Source of the DNA: Dasypus novemcinctus
Lineage: Eukaryota > Chordata > Mammalia > Cingulata > Dasypodidae
Assembly: GCF_030445035.2 (NCBI RefSeq)
Contig: NC_080673.1
Span: 163,428,216 to 163,492,215 of the forward strand
Direction: 5' to 3'
DNA length: 64,000 nucleotides
This document shows, one piece after another, positions 1 through 11,700 of this stretch (the stretch's first letter is position 1; the number at the start of each line of letters is the position of its first letter). The translations under genes and the position numbers were made by a program. Below the pieces are notes generated by a model. The model worked only from the letters and a program-made list of their open reading frames with translations, ran no database searches and was not told the origin of the DNA.

Positions 1-1482
1 ATCATAAACCAACATAAGCCTGAGGGATGCTCAGTTCAAAACCACCAAACCTCTCCCAAGCATGCAGTCATAGTAATGCCTTTCCCGATTCATCACAGAC
101 GCCTGTGGTAAAACTCAGCAAATATTCAAAAACAGCAATTCCTTATCCATTCCAGAATACAAAGATTTTCTTTTGTCCAATTCTTTATCCTGCCAAAAAC
201 TCAGAGGAGGTACATGAAGAAAATATTTAAAGAAATTAAAATTCTCTTATGTTCTTGATGATTCAGTTTTGCTCATTTGCCACAATAGAAAACCAGACTA
301 TCTTTGTAATAGTGTCAAAGTAATTTAGTTATGCTGAGCTCTGGAAGTTTTTTCCCTTTATAAGTAAAATTTAAAGTCTTTAAGAAAAATATTTAATTAA
401 GGATGATCTGCTACATAGTCCTTGTGGCTTTAATATTCTTGGCATGCTGCAGATGTAGTTACTATTGTACATTATTTAAATTCTTCCAGGGCATCCCATT
501 TCAAACATTCCTTTATACTCTCTGTGGCTCTTAAACTACCTCCATTAATGCATAGTATATAATTGCCCAGTAAGGGAAAGTTTGAATCATTTGAATCTTC
601 TTTTTTACTTTGAACTTGTTTTTGTCTTTGTTCCCCTTGAAAGAACCAAAAGGCATTATCACATCAGATTTCAAATACACCGACATTTGCTCTTTTGAAA
701 TATTTTAAAGAGTTATTAAAAGACAGATAATAAATATAATGGACATTTGTAGAGAATTGAAAGGTTATAAGGCAGAGTGTCTCTGTAGACTCCAAGAAAA
801 AGTCAGGCAAGGCAGTAACCTTGACTATCAGAGGAAAGATAGCAGCAGCAGAAGAAAAACCTGGATAATGAGCACCATTCAAAGGGAGTAGGTCCTGCAT
901 GCATAGAAACACATTCCCTACTGATACTGGAGAAGGTTTCTGCAACCTCACACTTCAATACTTGAGTGCCTGCAGGAAAGAGTATAAGGACCTCCCAAGA
1001 GGTCTCCCAAGAGACAACAGTAAAGAAATCATGATGAAACCGGAGCATACTAGTTACTAAAGAGTGTATTCTCAGATTACTTCTCAGGAAAGGGAACAGA
1101 CGGTCAATGGTTATGATTGGAATGAATCAGCTTTGTAGGCTCTGATGTTCAAAGAATTTCCCATCAATATGCAGTCAATATACTTCAATTTTGCCATATA
1201 CACTCTGTATTATGTTTTGGAAATTATCCAAATTAACAAAACTTGCTAAATGTATCAGATGCTGCTATTAATTCTGAGAAAAAGAAATATGCCTTCAGCA
1301 ATATTCCATTGCATTAATTATCTGGGAGTACTCATAAAAGATAGACTGGATCGTGATACATAATAAATTAATAAAACTTATTTCTTTTATTATAACATCA
1401 GATGGACATCCTTTACAAGGCACTGTAGCATAACTCCAGAATGTTTTGGTAAAACAATGGAAAAGAAAAGGATAATAGATTC
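1..1482. other. Unassigned AT-rich sequence
   Basis: I recognise no gene, RNA or repeat family here. The open frames are short, overlapping and have no recognisable motif. It ends at the upstream target-site duplication of the HSP90AA1 pseudogene. Confidence 0.5.
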
Positions 1483-1494
1483 AAAAGAGAGATG

Positions 1495-2578
1495 TTTCAA
1501 TGATGGAATGATAAGGGTTGATCTTCAGGCATTTCTGCACTGCCATGTAACCCATTGTTGAGTAGTCTCTTAGAATTGGAGACTTCATGATTCTCTCCAT
1601 ATTTGTTAACCATCAAAACCTTAAGGCAAAAGGCAGAGGCTGACAAGAATGACAAGTATGTGAAGGATCTGGTCATCTTCTCTGAAACTGTGCTCCTGTT
1701 TTCTGGCTTCAGTCTGGAAGACCCATAGACACATACCAACAAGATCTACAAGATGATCAAGCTCAGCCTGGGTATTGATGAAGATGACCCTAGTGCTGAT
1801 GATGGCCGTCCTGCTCTAATAGAAGAAATGCCACCTCTTGAGGGTGATGACAATACCTCACACATGGAGGAAATGGACGAAGCTCTGCCTGCAGGGCACT
1901 CAACATTTGCCCAATAGTCTCTTCATTCCCACTGATAATATATTTTCACAGGTTTTTTTGTTCTGTTAACATTTTAAAAATCTGTATGGCATGACAACTA
2001 TGTAAGGGGGGAAGATAAGGTTTCTTATTACTTTAAAGTGTGATGCTGTGGTACTTTAGGTGCTAAGGCAGAGCTAGTAGTTCTCTTCTCATTTCATGTT
2101 TGTTTATTTTTACTGATTGAAGCAACATTTGTTGTAAGATGTATGTAACCTAATGTTTACTTTGTGGTCGCAAATGTTTAACTAGCAAGTGGATTCCTTA
2201 GTAGACCAAATCGTCTATCACTGAAGAGTGTGTTCTGAGGCATATACTTTGATATTTAAAAGAGAAATCTTTACTGACTTAAATTTCACCTTAGAGGATC
2301 TACTTTGTAAACTCTCCATCCTTGTAGTAAACAACTTTGCATGTAGGAGGCCACTAGAAATTAGTATGTTAACTCATTCAGTGGAAACAAATATCCATGG
2401 GGCTTGTATTCCAAAGAAAAGTCTATAAAGTAGCCCTATTACAAGCCTACCTAAGCTGTCCTAAGGCAGTGAAAAGACTGCCGGCCTTGGGTGGAAAGGC
2501 AGTGCTCAAATCCAGCTGCTTTAAAAGGTGGTAACAAACACTGGAGAATAAAAAGAAAAGTTGTATGAAAAAAAAAGA
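1495..2578 (+). pseudogene. HSP90AA1: HSP90AA1 processed pseudogene, 5'-truncated, with inverted 5' part
   Basis: Retrocopy of the 3' end of cytosolic HSP90-alpha mRNA. From about 1617 the plus strand encodes the C-terminal region ([18 protein letters not shown], later [20 protein letters not shown] and [19 protein letters not shown]), followed by the 3' UTR and an A-rich tail at about 2548-2578. The DDNTSHMEE-type ending matches HSP90AA1 rather than HSP90AB1. The segment just upstream (about 1495-1614) is HSP90AA1 on the minus strand ([18 protein letters not shown] through NPYHSII). Its end in coding order meets the start of the direct segment with essentially no loss. This is the pattern of L1 twin priming. 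There is no intron. A stop codon interrupts DP*THTN, an in-frame codon is missing after KDLVI, and the normal stop is lost. Target duplications: AAAAGAGAGATGTT at 1483-1496 and AAAAGAGAAAGATGTT at 2579-2594. It is not expected to make HSP90. Confidence 0.94.
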
Positions 2579-2599
2579 AAAAGAGAAAGATGTTGATAT

Positions 2600-2945
2600 G
2601 CAGGGGGCTTTCAAACAAACAAGACAGCAATGTAGGGTGATTTTTTTTTGTTCCAAAGGGTAGCCACATAGCTCCATAAGTCACAGGTTTGGAGCTTCTG
2701 TAGGATTCTTCTATCATTGCTCCCAGATGATGTCTTTGGCAATTATTATTCACTACTGTAACAACTCCAATAACAGCATCTTTCAATAGCAATTATCTCC
2801 TACTTGAATCTTTTCCATTTTCCATACTTAAATGGAGCCCTTTTTTCCTAGTTCATATCAACAAACTGTTTTTTAAATCTCATGTGGACAAAGAATTGTA
2901 CTCTTTCAACCACTGAGGCTGTATCAGAGCCTAAATTAAGGTATT
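2600..2945. other. Unassigned sequence
   Basis: No gene or repeat recognised between the pseudogene and an L2-like element. Confidence 0.4.
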
Positions 2946-2949
2946 CTTA

Positions 2950-3136
2950 CTGTCTACCATATATTTAATGGACTTGTATGCATGTCCTCTCTCCTCTTGC
3001 AGAATATCAATTCCTCACATGCAAGTTCTTCCTTATTCACTGCTATTATCTTGAGGGACTGTTAAAATATATGGCACTCAGAAGCCTTTGATAAATATAT
3101 AATAAATGAATGAATGAATGAATGAATGAATGGATG
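2950..3136 (+). repeat. L2-like LINE 3' end with TGAA-type tail
   Basis: The order of a pyrimidine-rich stretch, a CTTGAGGGA-like motif, a GGCACTCAG segment, AATAAATGAATG and then a run of GAAT/TGAA units matches the usual 3' end and tail of LINE-2. Divergence is high, as expected for L2. The tail at 3102-3136 is also a simple tetranucleotide microsatellite. Confidence 0.6.
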
Positions 3137-3384
3137 AGGGAATAAATTACGACAAAAGAAAATTAAATCTGTTTACCAACTGAATATTAGGAGTGAAATA
3201 TGTTATGGCTAATTGTGTTATTAGAAATGACAACCAAAAACATATCAAAATTGTATTCCTGAATACCCATGTCATAAATCAATCAGAAGTTTGAAATGAG
3301 GACTTAGTAACATAGAAAATAAACCCTTAGCTTTGTCTTAGAGATGAGATCATGGTAAATATTATCAATAAGTGGCTTACAAAA

Positions 3385-3830
3385 ACTTATACACAAACAT
3401 TCACAGCATTATTCTTCATAATAGCCAAAAAATAGAAACAGCCCAAATACCCATCAACTGAAGAATGGATAAATAAAATACGATATGTCCATTCAACGGA
3501 ATATCATTCAACAATAAAAAGGAATGGAGTGCTGAGATGTGCTTCAGCATAGATGAACCATTAAAACATTGGACTAAGTGAAAGAAATCAGTCAAAAAGA
3601 CCACATATTGTATGACTCCATTTATTTGAAATGTCCACTATGGAGACAAGATTAGTGGTTTCCTAGGGCAAGGAAGGTGGGAAGGATGAGCAGTGACTGA
3701 CTGCTCATGGGTATGAAGTTTCTTTTTGGGGTGATGAAAATGTTCTAAAATTAGATAACAATGGTTGCACAACTCTTAATATATTATAAAATGTTGAATT
3801 GAACACTTTAAATGGGTGTGTGTATGGTAA
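3385..3830 (+). mobile_element. Old L1 (L1M-type) 3' end
   Basis: Carries the classic end of L1 ORF2 and its 3' UTR: CAGCATTATTCTTCATAATAG, CCCATCAACTGAAGAATGG, a GGAATATCATTCA block, CCACATATTGTATGACTCC, then GGGGTGATGAAAATGTTCT and CACTTTAAATGGGTG. No ORF survives. Confidence 0.85.
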
Positions 3831-3839
3831 GATAAATAA

Positions 3840-4312
3840 TGCACTGCCCCTGAAGATGTTCACATTGTAATCTCCAAGGAATGTCACCACATACCAAAAG
3901 AGATTTTGCAGGTGTGATAAGGTTAAGGATTCTGAGATGAGATTATCGTGGATTATCTGGGTGGGCCCTAAATGTAATCACAAGTGTTCTTATAAAAGGG
4001 GTTCAAAAGGAGATCTGACCACAGTAGAGGAGAAAGCAGTGTGAAGGTAGAAGCAGAAAGAGATTTAAACATGTTAGGTTTTGAAGATGGCGTAAGCGGC
4101 CACCACCCAAGGAATGCAGCTCTGGAAGTTGGAAAAGGCCTGGAAACAGTTTCTTCCCTAGAACATCAGGAGGAAGCACAGCCTGGTTGACAATTGGCCC
4201 ACTGAAACATTTTGGAATTCCGACCTTCGGTCTTGTAAGGTAATAAAGTTGTGTTGCTTTAAACATCTAAGTTTGTGATCATTTGTTACAGCAACAATAA
4301 GAAACTAAAAAA
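3840..4312 (+). mobile_element. MLT1-like MaLR LTR
   Basis: Diagnostic blocks in order: GGTGTGATAAGGTTAAGGAT, GATTATCTGGGTGGGCCCTA, an AATCACAAGTGTTCTTATAA block, then TTTGTTACAGCAACAATAAG and AAACTAA at the end. This is the layout of a MaLR (ERVL-type non-autonomous) LTR, sense to the plus strand. Confidence 0.75.
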
Positions 4313-4344
4313 GATGTGAATTATACTTCATTAAAGCTTAAAAA

Positions 4345-4440
4345 AAAAAAAAGGATTAAGTAGCTTGTTCAAAATTCCATGGCAGCTAGTGGAAGCCAGA
4401 ACTGGAGCCCTTATTTTCCAACTAATACAATTCTTTTCTC
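4345..4440 (-). repeat. MIR SINE fragment
   Basis: AAGTAGCTTGTTCAAAAT, CAGCTAGTGGAAGCCAGA and CTGGAGCCC are reverse-strand MIR core blocks. The fragment follows an A-run that ends the adjacent MaLR LTR. Confidence 0.5.
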
Positions 4441-5715
4441 TTTCTCTTATGTGTATCACATTTCATTTTTTTTAATCCTTTAATTTCTTAAAATCCTTCT
4501 TTTTGTCATTTGTCTATTTGTGTTTATTTCTCTTTCATTTCTGCCATTTCTTAACCTCCTCAAAAGCTCTTAAAATGTCTTTATCCAATTTTTAAATTCC
4601 CTACATTCTAAGTATCATGACTCACCTTTATTTCATATTTTACTGAACCTCAGGTGACTCCTGGTACTATTGATCTATTTTGCCCACCAAAACGGTATTT
4701 GGGGCTAAGCATGTGAACCTTGGTGGGCAAAACTTTGGGGAAAGAAGATAGCTTTAACAGTATGTGAACTGCAGGTGGGGAAACCACAGGAAGAAAGAAT
4801 AATTCTATTGCTGGAATCTAATTTCATTTATATACAAGGGAGACTAGCAAGAGTTGTTTAACATGATATTATTACCTTAGAGATTGGCTTGCAGTGGGTG
4901 TATGAGAAATGCCATTTTCCAGATGACTTTCTCTCCTATTACAACGCCTGGCTCCAGCTCTTTGCAAAGTGCTGGAACTTCTCCATGCTGGGTGTTTGAG
5001 ACACTTATCTTGTCTCTCCCCTCTGTGCTGGCTTTTTCCACTCATCTTTTTTTAATTTTAAGTGTCCCGCTGTAGAAAGATTAATTCTTCTTTATTGAGT
5101 TCCATGTCTTTTTGAAAATATGTGCAGTCATTGTGATATTCCCAGCTGGGATAGAGAGAAGGCCTAAGGTAAATGGCAGTTCACACCATTAAAGAAAACT
5201 ATAAAGGTAATACATTTTCTCTCTCTAGAGGACATGGCTGGATTAACTTACATAAATTTAAGAAATAAAAATGAACATCTCCTTGACAACCATTGCCAGA
5301 CTCTAGGAATTTGATTAAATGCTATTAACAGGTTCCTTTTTCCTTTTTGTCCAAATGAAATGTCAAATAGAATTCACTGGTTTAATTTATAAATTAGATG
5401 GATTTTTACCCCATTGTTAAAAACATTCTTTGGTGACTTTAAGCAGCTTTTACTTACTGGCTATTTCTACTTATTATTCATTTTCCCTGAATCCCAAATT
5501 ATTTCCATAAATTCCAAATTAAATCCACTGGGTGATGATGGGGGGAGGAGGGCGGAGGGACATGGGAAAGTAAGGTTAAATTGTGGAGAGTCAAAGAGAA
5601 GGAAAGGAAAATAAATAGTAGCTCTGCATACAGACATAGTAGGAGTAAAACCCCAAGGTAGAGCTTTTATGCAACTACTTATATTTCATGCAGTTAAATG
5701 GGAAGGATTGTATGT
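4441..5715. other. Unassigned AT-rich sequence
   Basis: No coding or recognisable repeat signal. A short GA/G-rich patch lies near 5535-5610. Confidence 0.4.
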
Positions 5716-5719
5716 AGCA

Positions 5720-6640
5720 GATAATGTTAGTTGCCTGCCCAACAGCCATCATCTCCCTTCTTTCTTGCTAACAGAAACCCAGATGTGTTGGAGTTGATAA
5801 TATGCTCAGTCCCGTGGAATAAATCATGGTTAGTCTTACCAACGTCTCTGTCTTAGTTTGGCACAGGGCTGCCAATGCAAATTACCAGAAATGGGTTGGC
5901 TTTTATAAGAAAATCATTAGCATAAAAGCTTACAGATCTGAGGGCATGAAATGTCCAAATTAAGACACCACTAGAGACGGTTTCTCACCAAATTCAGCTA
6001 ATGGGATCCTAGCATCCTTGCACATGGCCTTTAAGCAAGATGGCTGACTCTGGCTACTTTCATCCTTGAACTCTGCTGTGACTGATCAGTCATCTCTCCC
6101 TGGGCCTTAACTCCTTTAGCCTCTCAGGACTTCTCTCTTTCAGCTCAGCTGTGGGAGAATCTGGTGTCCTTCCTCTCATGTAGCTGGATCATATATGGCA
6201 GTTTCCTTTCTGTGCGTGTGTATGTGTGTGTGTCTCCATTTATATCAGACCCAGAAGAGGGCAGAGACCATAGCTGGCTCATGTCTCAGTGACATAATCC
6301 AATCAAAAGGCCCTCCACTGACAGGAAAGGATTAGTTCAAAAACATAATCCTTTTCTTTTTTAGATTTATAAAAGAACTTCAAACTGTTACAATCTCTCC
6401 TTTGATTCTTTGCTACTAAGGATTATTTTGTGTCATAGGAACACTTAGAACTTCAGCAGCTATCTTGCAACAGTAAGGCATGAAAGGAGGCCAAAAACTA
6501 AATATGCTGAAGAACAAAAAGGTAGAAAGAAATTGGGTCCTTGATGACATCACTGAACTTATATTAATTAGGCTTACTTTTTACCTCCAGATTCTTTTTA
6601 ATGTAAGAGAAATACATGTCTCAAATGATTAGTTGAATGT
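5720..6640 (+). repeat. Ancient eutherian repeat split by an LTR
   Basis: Two outer parts (about 5720-5848 and 6393-6640) appear to belong to one old repeat: a CTTGCTAACAGAAACCCAG block on the left and GGTCCTTGATGACATCA on the right, ending near a TTAATGTAAGAGAAATACAT block. The same family recurs at 53150-53600. I cannot name it securely; it has MaLR-like features at its 3' end. The LTR at 5849-6392 interrupts it. Confidence 0.5.
5849..6392 (-). mobile_element. Solo LTR, xenarthran MaLR/ERVL-like family
   Basis: On the plus strand it runs from TGTCTTAGTTTG to CAAACTGTTACA, so the LTR reads TGTAACAGTTTG...CTAAGACA on the minus strand. The flanking 5-mers GTCTC (5844-5848) and ATCTC (6393-6397) agree at four of five positions, consistent with the 5-bp target duplication of ERVL-type elements. 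The copy at 27592-28582 is the same family. No internal retroviral sequence is attached. Confidence 0.8.
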
Positions 6641-6644
6641 ATAT

Positions 6645-7258
6645 TAATTATAGATCTACACATACTAACTGAAATAGTATCAGAGTATTTTCATACCATG
6701 AAGAACATATATCCTTTAACAGGTTACAAGAAAATATAAGCTATTGATTGGGGTTAGATAATATAATTCTTTCATCAAACTCAGCTGCCTTCTCTGAGTT
6801 GGTGATGGAGTTTATTCTCTCTAATACATGCCTCTGGACAGCATAATGGAGAGTAAGAGGCTCAGTGATGTATACACGTGGATACTTCTCTGGGTCCCCT
6901 CTGACTGCTGAGAGATAATTCACAAGAAGTACTACCATTTAGTAAAGTAGTGGATGATATTAAAGTTTTAGGGCTTTAACTCAAGAAGACAGATTATTGG
7001 ATAAGATTATCTTACTTGATAATCTAATATTTTATTATATTTCTGGTAATTATTACACATAGCATAGTTCTGCTAATTACCTAAAAGTAGAGGATAAATT
7101 TCACATTCACAAACCAATTCTGGGGAGGTTAAAAGATTAATACAATGACTATGGTCTTCTCTCTTTTCTGCTACCACTATGGTCTGCAGGATTCTTAGGA
7201 ACAGAAACATCTAATAAATCCATTAACTGAATAATATTAATTTAGAGCTAGTTATGTA
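6645..7258. other. Unassigned AT-rich sequence
   Basis: No gene or repeat recognised. Confidence 0.4.
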
Positions 7259-7261
7259 GAT

Positions 7262-7340
7262 AATAGTTATTGAGCACCTGCAATGTTCCAGATATTATAT
7301 TAAGCACCAAAATATTGAGATGGACAGTAATGATTTCACC
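7262..7340 (+). repeat. L2/MIR-like fragment
   Basis: A TAGTTATTGAGCACCTGCAA block with a following TTCCAGATATTATATTAAGC block resembles the L2/MIR 3' core. It is short and diverged. Confidence 0.5.
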
Positions 7341-7344
7341 AATT

Positions 7345-8235
7345 GCTCATAACTGACATGGAAACCCTCTTACTTACCTAAACAATTGTATAACCTTGTG
7401 GTTCAAGTACTCTAACAAAGGTTTACAGACAGAGAAGAGAGATACAAGACTCAGACTGGGTGTGTCTGGGAAGGTTTGGGATTGCAGAACTTGAAATGAA
7501 TCCCTTAAGACAAGTTGGAATTTTTCAGATGAAGAGAGATTTACCAGCAGGTGGAACTGGATATGAAAAGACACAATAGAGATGCAAGTAGTTAGCTATG
7601 GCAGGTGTGATACTGAGACCTGAAGGTGACAAGGAGATCTTGGGGGATATTAGGCAGGGAAGTAAAAGATCATCCCAGCAGCTGAATACAGAATGACTCA
7701 GAATAATGTGTCTGGAGTAGATAAACAGTATTTCAACAAACAACTACAATGGAAATAACTGTGGGTATGAATCAAGAAATATGCAACAGATAGGACTGAA
7801 AGATTTAGCAGTCAGTTAAGGGGGGGATTTTGAGGATGACTCCCAATTTCTGAATTAATCAACTGGGACAGATAATTATGACATCATTTATGACAGGGAA
7901 AAAAAAGAAGTTTGCTGTTGTGGAGGTAAGGATAAGTGATAAGATAACAAATATATTTTTTCAGTCGAGTTTGAAGTGTTTGTGGTTTATTCAAGGAAAT
8001 CTACCCAAGAGAACAGAGGTTCCTAAACTTTCAGGTTTCACATACCCACAAAATTTCCAAATGAATTTGAGGAAGCAATTGAAGTCTTCAACTTTTTATT
8101 TTGCTAAGTTAGGATATTAAAAGAAACATCCTCTAATATTATCAGCATTTCATTTTTATAAAAGGATATTTCAACACCAAAAGTTAAGGATTTAATCTTT
8201 AAAAATGGCAATTTATTAAATCAAATAAACTCCGG
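7345..8235. other. Unassigned sequence
   Basis: No gene or repeat family recognised. The 80-codon frame at 7878-8120 has no recognisable motif or context. Confidence 0.4.
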
Positions 8236-8239
8236 TTCA

Positions 8240-8327
8240 TTTTTTTTCCTGAGGTTACAGGTTGCTGAACCTGGAACCTTGTATGAGGGAAACCAGCACT
8301 TAACCATTGAGCCACATAGGCTTCCCT
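8240..8327 (-). repeat. Short DAS-type SINE (tRNA-head form)
   Basis: On the minus strand it begins GGGAAGCCTATGTGGCTCAA, has the tRNA-like body (GGTTCAGCAACCTGTAACC region around a B-box-like position) and ends in an A-run, which is the T-run on the plus strand. It abuts a second copy in the same orientation. Confidence 0.75.
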
Positions 8328-8329
8328 AA

Positions 8330-8459
8330 GTTGGTTTTTTTGTTTGTTTGTTTTGCTTGTGGTTTTTGTTTTTGTTTTCTCAGGAGGCACCAAGTACTGA
8401 ACCCAGAACCTCCCATGTGGGAGGCAGGCACTCAACAGTTTGAGCTACATTTACTCCCT
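8330..8459 (-). repeat. Short DAS-type SINE with long A/C-rich tail
   Basis: The minus strand reads a tRNA-like head (GTTGAGTGCCTGCCTCCCAC, GAGGTTCTGGGTTCAGTAC), then GAGAAAACAAAAACAAAAAC-type tail sequence. The copy at 8240-8327 lies directly against its tail. Confidence 0.75.
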
Positions 8460-8464
8460 CAGAT

Positions 8465-8755
8465 ATTTTTTTATTTATCTTTTCCACCAGCACTTTTATT
8501 TTATTACACTTTATTTATTTTTAATTGTCTTTTTTTAAGATTCATAGATCACAATAAATGTTACATTAAAAAATATAAAAGGTTCCCATATACCCCACAC
8601 TCACCCCACCCCACTCCTCCCATATCAACAACCTCTTTCATCATTGTGGCACATTCATTGCATCTGATGAATACATTTTGGAGCACTGCTGCATGGATTT
8701 TAGTTTATATTGTAGTTTACACTCTACCCCAGTACATTCAGTGGATTATGGTAGA
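8465..8755 (-). mobile_element. 5'-truncated L1 3' UTR
   Basis: The reverse complement contains the same blocks as the plus-strand L1 end at 31080-31350: CCACTGAATGTACTG-like sequence, TGTAAACTA repeats, a CATTGCAAT/ATGATGAA segment, a G-rich stretch and a TATGGGAACC-type block before AATGTAACATTTATTGTGAT. It is a truncated copy of the lineage L1. Confidence 0.75.
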
Positions 8756-8764
8756 ATTCTGAAA

Positions 8765-11700
8765 GTTGCAAGAGAAAAGAAGTTCATCACAAACAAGGGA
8801 TCCTCAATAAGACTAAGAAATCAGAAAACATGGAGGCAAGAAAGCAGTAGTATGATATATTTAAGGTGATGAAAGAGAAAAGTTTCCAGCCCAATATCTT
8901 TATCCAGTGAAACTGTCCACCAATCCACCAAAGATGAAAGTTTAAAATTTTCACAGAGAAACAGAAACTGAGAGAGTTGTCAACAAGAGAACTGCCCCAC
9001 AAGAACTACTAAAGGAGTTCTGTAGGTTGACAGGAAAAGTCAGGAGAAAGTGACATGGAGTAGTGTGAAGAAATACACTTCAGTAAGATCTTCAGTAAGA
9101 ATTACTAGAAGAATAAATGCAAAACCCAATAGTACTATACCATCAATATACAGCTTAACTCTTTAATTCCTGTGAGTCAGAATACAACTGAACAAGAAAA
9201 GGAATATTTCCTGCCAAAAGATGTGAAAAATATAAAGTGATAAAGTGGAAGAGAAACAACATAAAGCAGGGAAAAGAAGGATATGGAATCAGAGACTTTG
9301 TATGCTATTGAAACTAACTTGGTAACTTTTCAAATTAGTAAATTATAGATAGAGTTTGCATAATATAAATTTCTTTGGCTAACAAAGAAAATACTTAAAA
9401 ATATACAGAAACAGTTATGAGGAAGAGACCAGTTAAATATATCACAAAAGACCAAAAACACAGAAAAAGATTTCAATAAAGAAGAAGAAAAAAAAAGATA
9501 TGACATAAAAACCAAAGAATAAAATGACTGAAGTAAGTACTGCCTTTACAATAATATGTTACTATATTAAACTGTAATATGTTAATATATTAAACTGCCA
9601 ATCAAAATATATAGGTTGGCAGAATAGAAAAAATAGCATGATCTAACGATATGGTATTTACAAGAGACTCACCTTAGATCCAAAGACACAATAGGTTGAA
9701 AGTGAAAGGATGGAAAACTATATTCCATGCATATAGTAACCAAATGAGATCTCAGGAGCAATACTAATCTCATACAATATAGACTTTAAGTCAAAAGTTG
9801 TTATAAGAGACACAGAAGGACACTATTTTAATAAAAGGGGAAATCCACCAAGAAGAAATAATAATCATAATTTTTATGCACCTAACCATGGTACCCCATA
9901 ATACATGAAGCAAAAAAGGTAAACATGCAAAAAAGGAAAACATGAAGGGAGAAATAAACACCTCTACAAGAATAGTTGGAGATTTCAATATACCACTCCC
10001 ATAAACAGAACATCTAGGCAGAAGATCAATGTGGAAACAGAGAACTTCCATAAAATGGTATACAAACTAGACCTAACAAACAAGGTAGAATATAGCTCCC
10101 CAGAAGAACAGGATATGCATTCTTCTCAAGAGCACATGCATCATCCTCCAGGATAGACCAGATTTGTCACAAAACAAATCTCAAAAAATTTTGAAAGATG
10201 AAATTACACAAAACATCTTCTCTGAACAGGAATGAAGCTGGTAATTTTTTAAAAAGTCAGAATGACATGCTCTTAAATAACCAATGACCCGAAGAAAAAA
10301 TTACAAAGAAAATCACTTAATATCTTGAGACAAATGAAAATGTGAACAAATCATATCAAAACCTATGGAATTCCATGAAGGCAGAGCTGAGAAGGAAATT
10401 TATAGCTCTAAAATACACACATTAAAAAGAATAAAGAGTTAAAACAAAAGACCTAACTGTACACATGGGGAAACCAGAAATATAACAATTCCCTAAACTC
10501 AAAAACAGAAGGAAAGAAGTTACAAAGATTAGAGCAGAAATAAATGAAATTCAAAATAAAAAACAATAAAGAGCATTAGAGAAATCAAAAGTTGGTTCTT
10601 TGAAGAAATCAATAATATTGGTATACACTTAGATTGACAAAGAAAAAAGTATAGAAGATGCAAAGAAATAAAACTAGAAATGATAAGGGAACATTATTAC
10701 TGAACCCACAGAAATAAAAAGGATCAGAAGAGGATACTAGGAACAACTGCCAACAAATTAGACAACCTAGATAAAAATAGAAAAATTCCTAGAAACACGT
10801 AAACAACCTACACTGACTCTCTAAGAAATAGAAGACCCCCAGAGACCAATTACAAGTAAAGAGACTCAATCAGTCATCAAAAACTTCCCAACAAAGAAAT
10901 GTCCAAGACCAGAGGATTTCACAGGTGATTTTTACCAATTATTCCAAGAAAATTATTACAAATCCTGCTCAAACTCTTCCAAAAAATTGAATGGTAGAGA
11001 ATACTACCTAACTCACTCTATGAGACAAAGGTGACCCTAATACCAAAGCTAGATAAAGATACTACCAAAAAAGTGCAGACCAATTTCTTTTATAAATATA
11101 GATGCAAAAATCCTCAGCAAAATATAGCAAACTGAATGCAACAGCACATTAAAAGAATTATACATCATGAACAAGTGAGTTTTATCCTATATATGCAAGG
11201 GTGGTTCAACATTAGAAAATTAAAATTAATGTAACACACCACATTAATCAAAGGGAGAAAAAACACACGATTATCTCAATTGAGGCAGTCAAAGACATTT
11301 TTAAAAATCCAGCATCCTTTCTTAACATAAACACTTAGAAAAATAAGAATAGAAGGAAACTCCCTCAACAAGATATGGGGTATATATTAAAAACCAACAG
11401 CTTGGAAGAACATTCCATACTTACTAGTTGAAAGACTAAATATCATTACAATGTCAATTCTACACTCAAATTGATATACAGATTCAGTGCAATCCTGATA
11501 AAATTTCCACCAGCATTTTAAAAATAAATGGGGGAAGCAGACTTGGCCCAATAGATAGGGCATCCGCCTACCACATGGGAGGTATGTGGTTCAAACCCCC
11601 AGCCTCCTTGACCCATGTGGAGCTGGCCCATGCGCAGTGCTAATGTGCTCAAGGAGTGCCCTGCCAAGCATGGGTGTCCCCCGCATAGGAGGGCCTCACG

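Noticed and set aside
1497-1742. 81-codon minus frame as a small gene
   Set aside because: It is an out-of-frame reading across the inverted and direct parts of the HSP90AA1 retrocopy.
11548-11600. tRNA gene (A-box/B-box in DAS heads)
   Set aside because: The heads lack a full cloverleaf and mature 3' end, are followed by SINE body and tail, and are multicopy.
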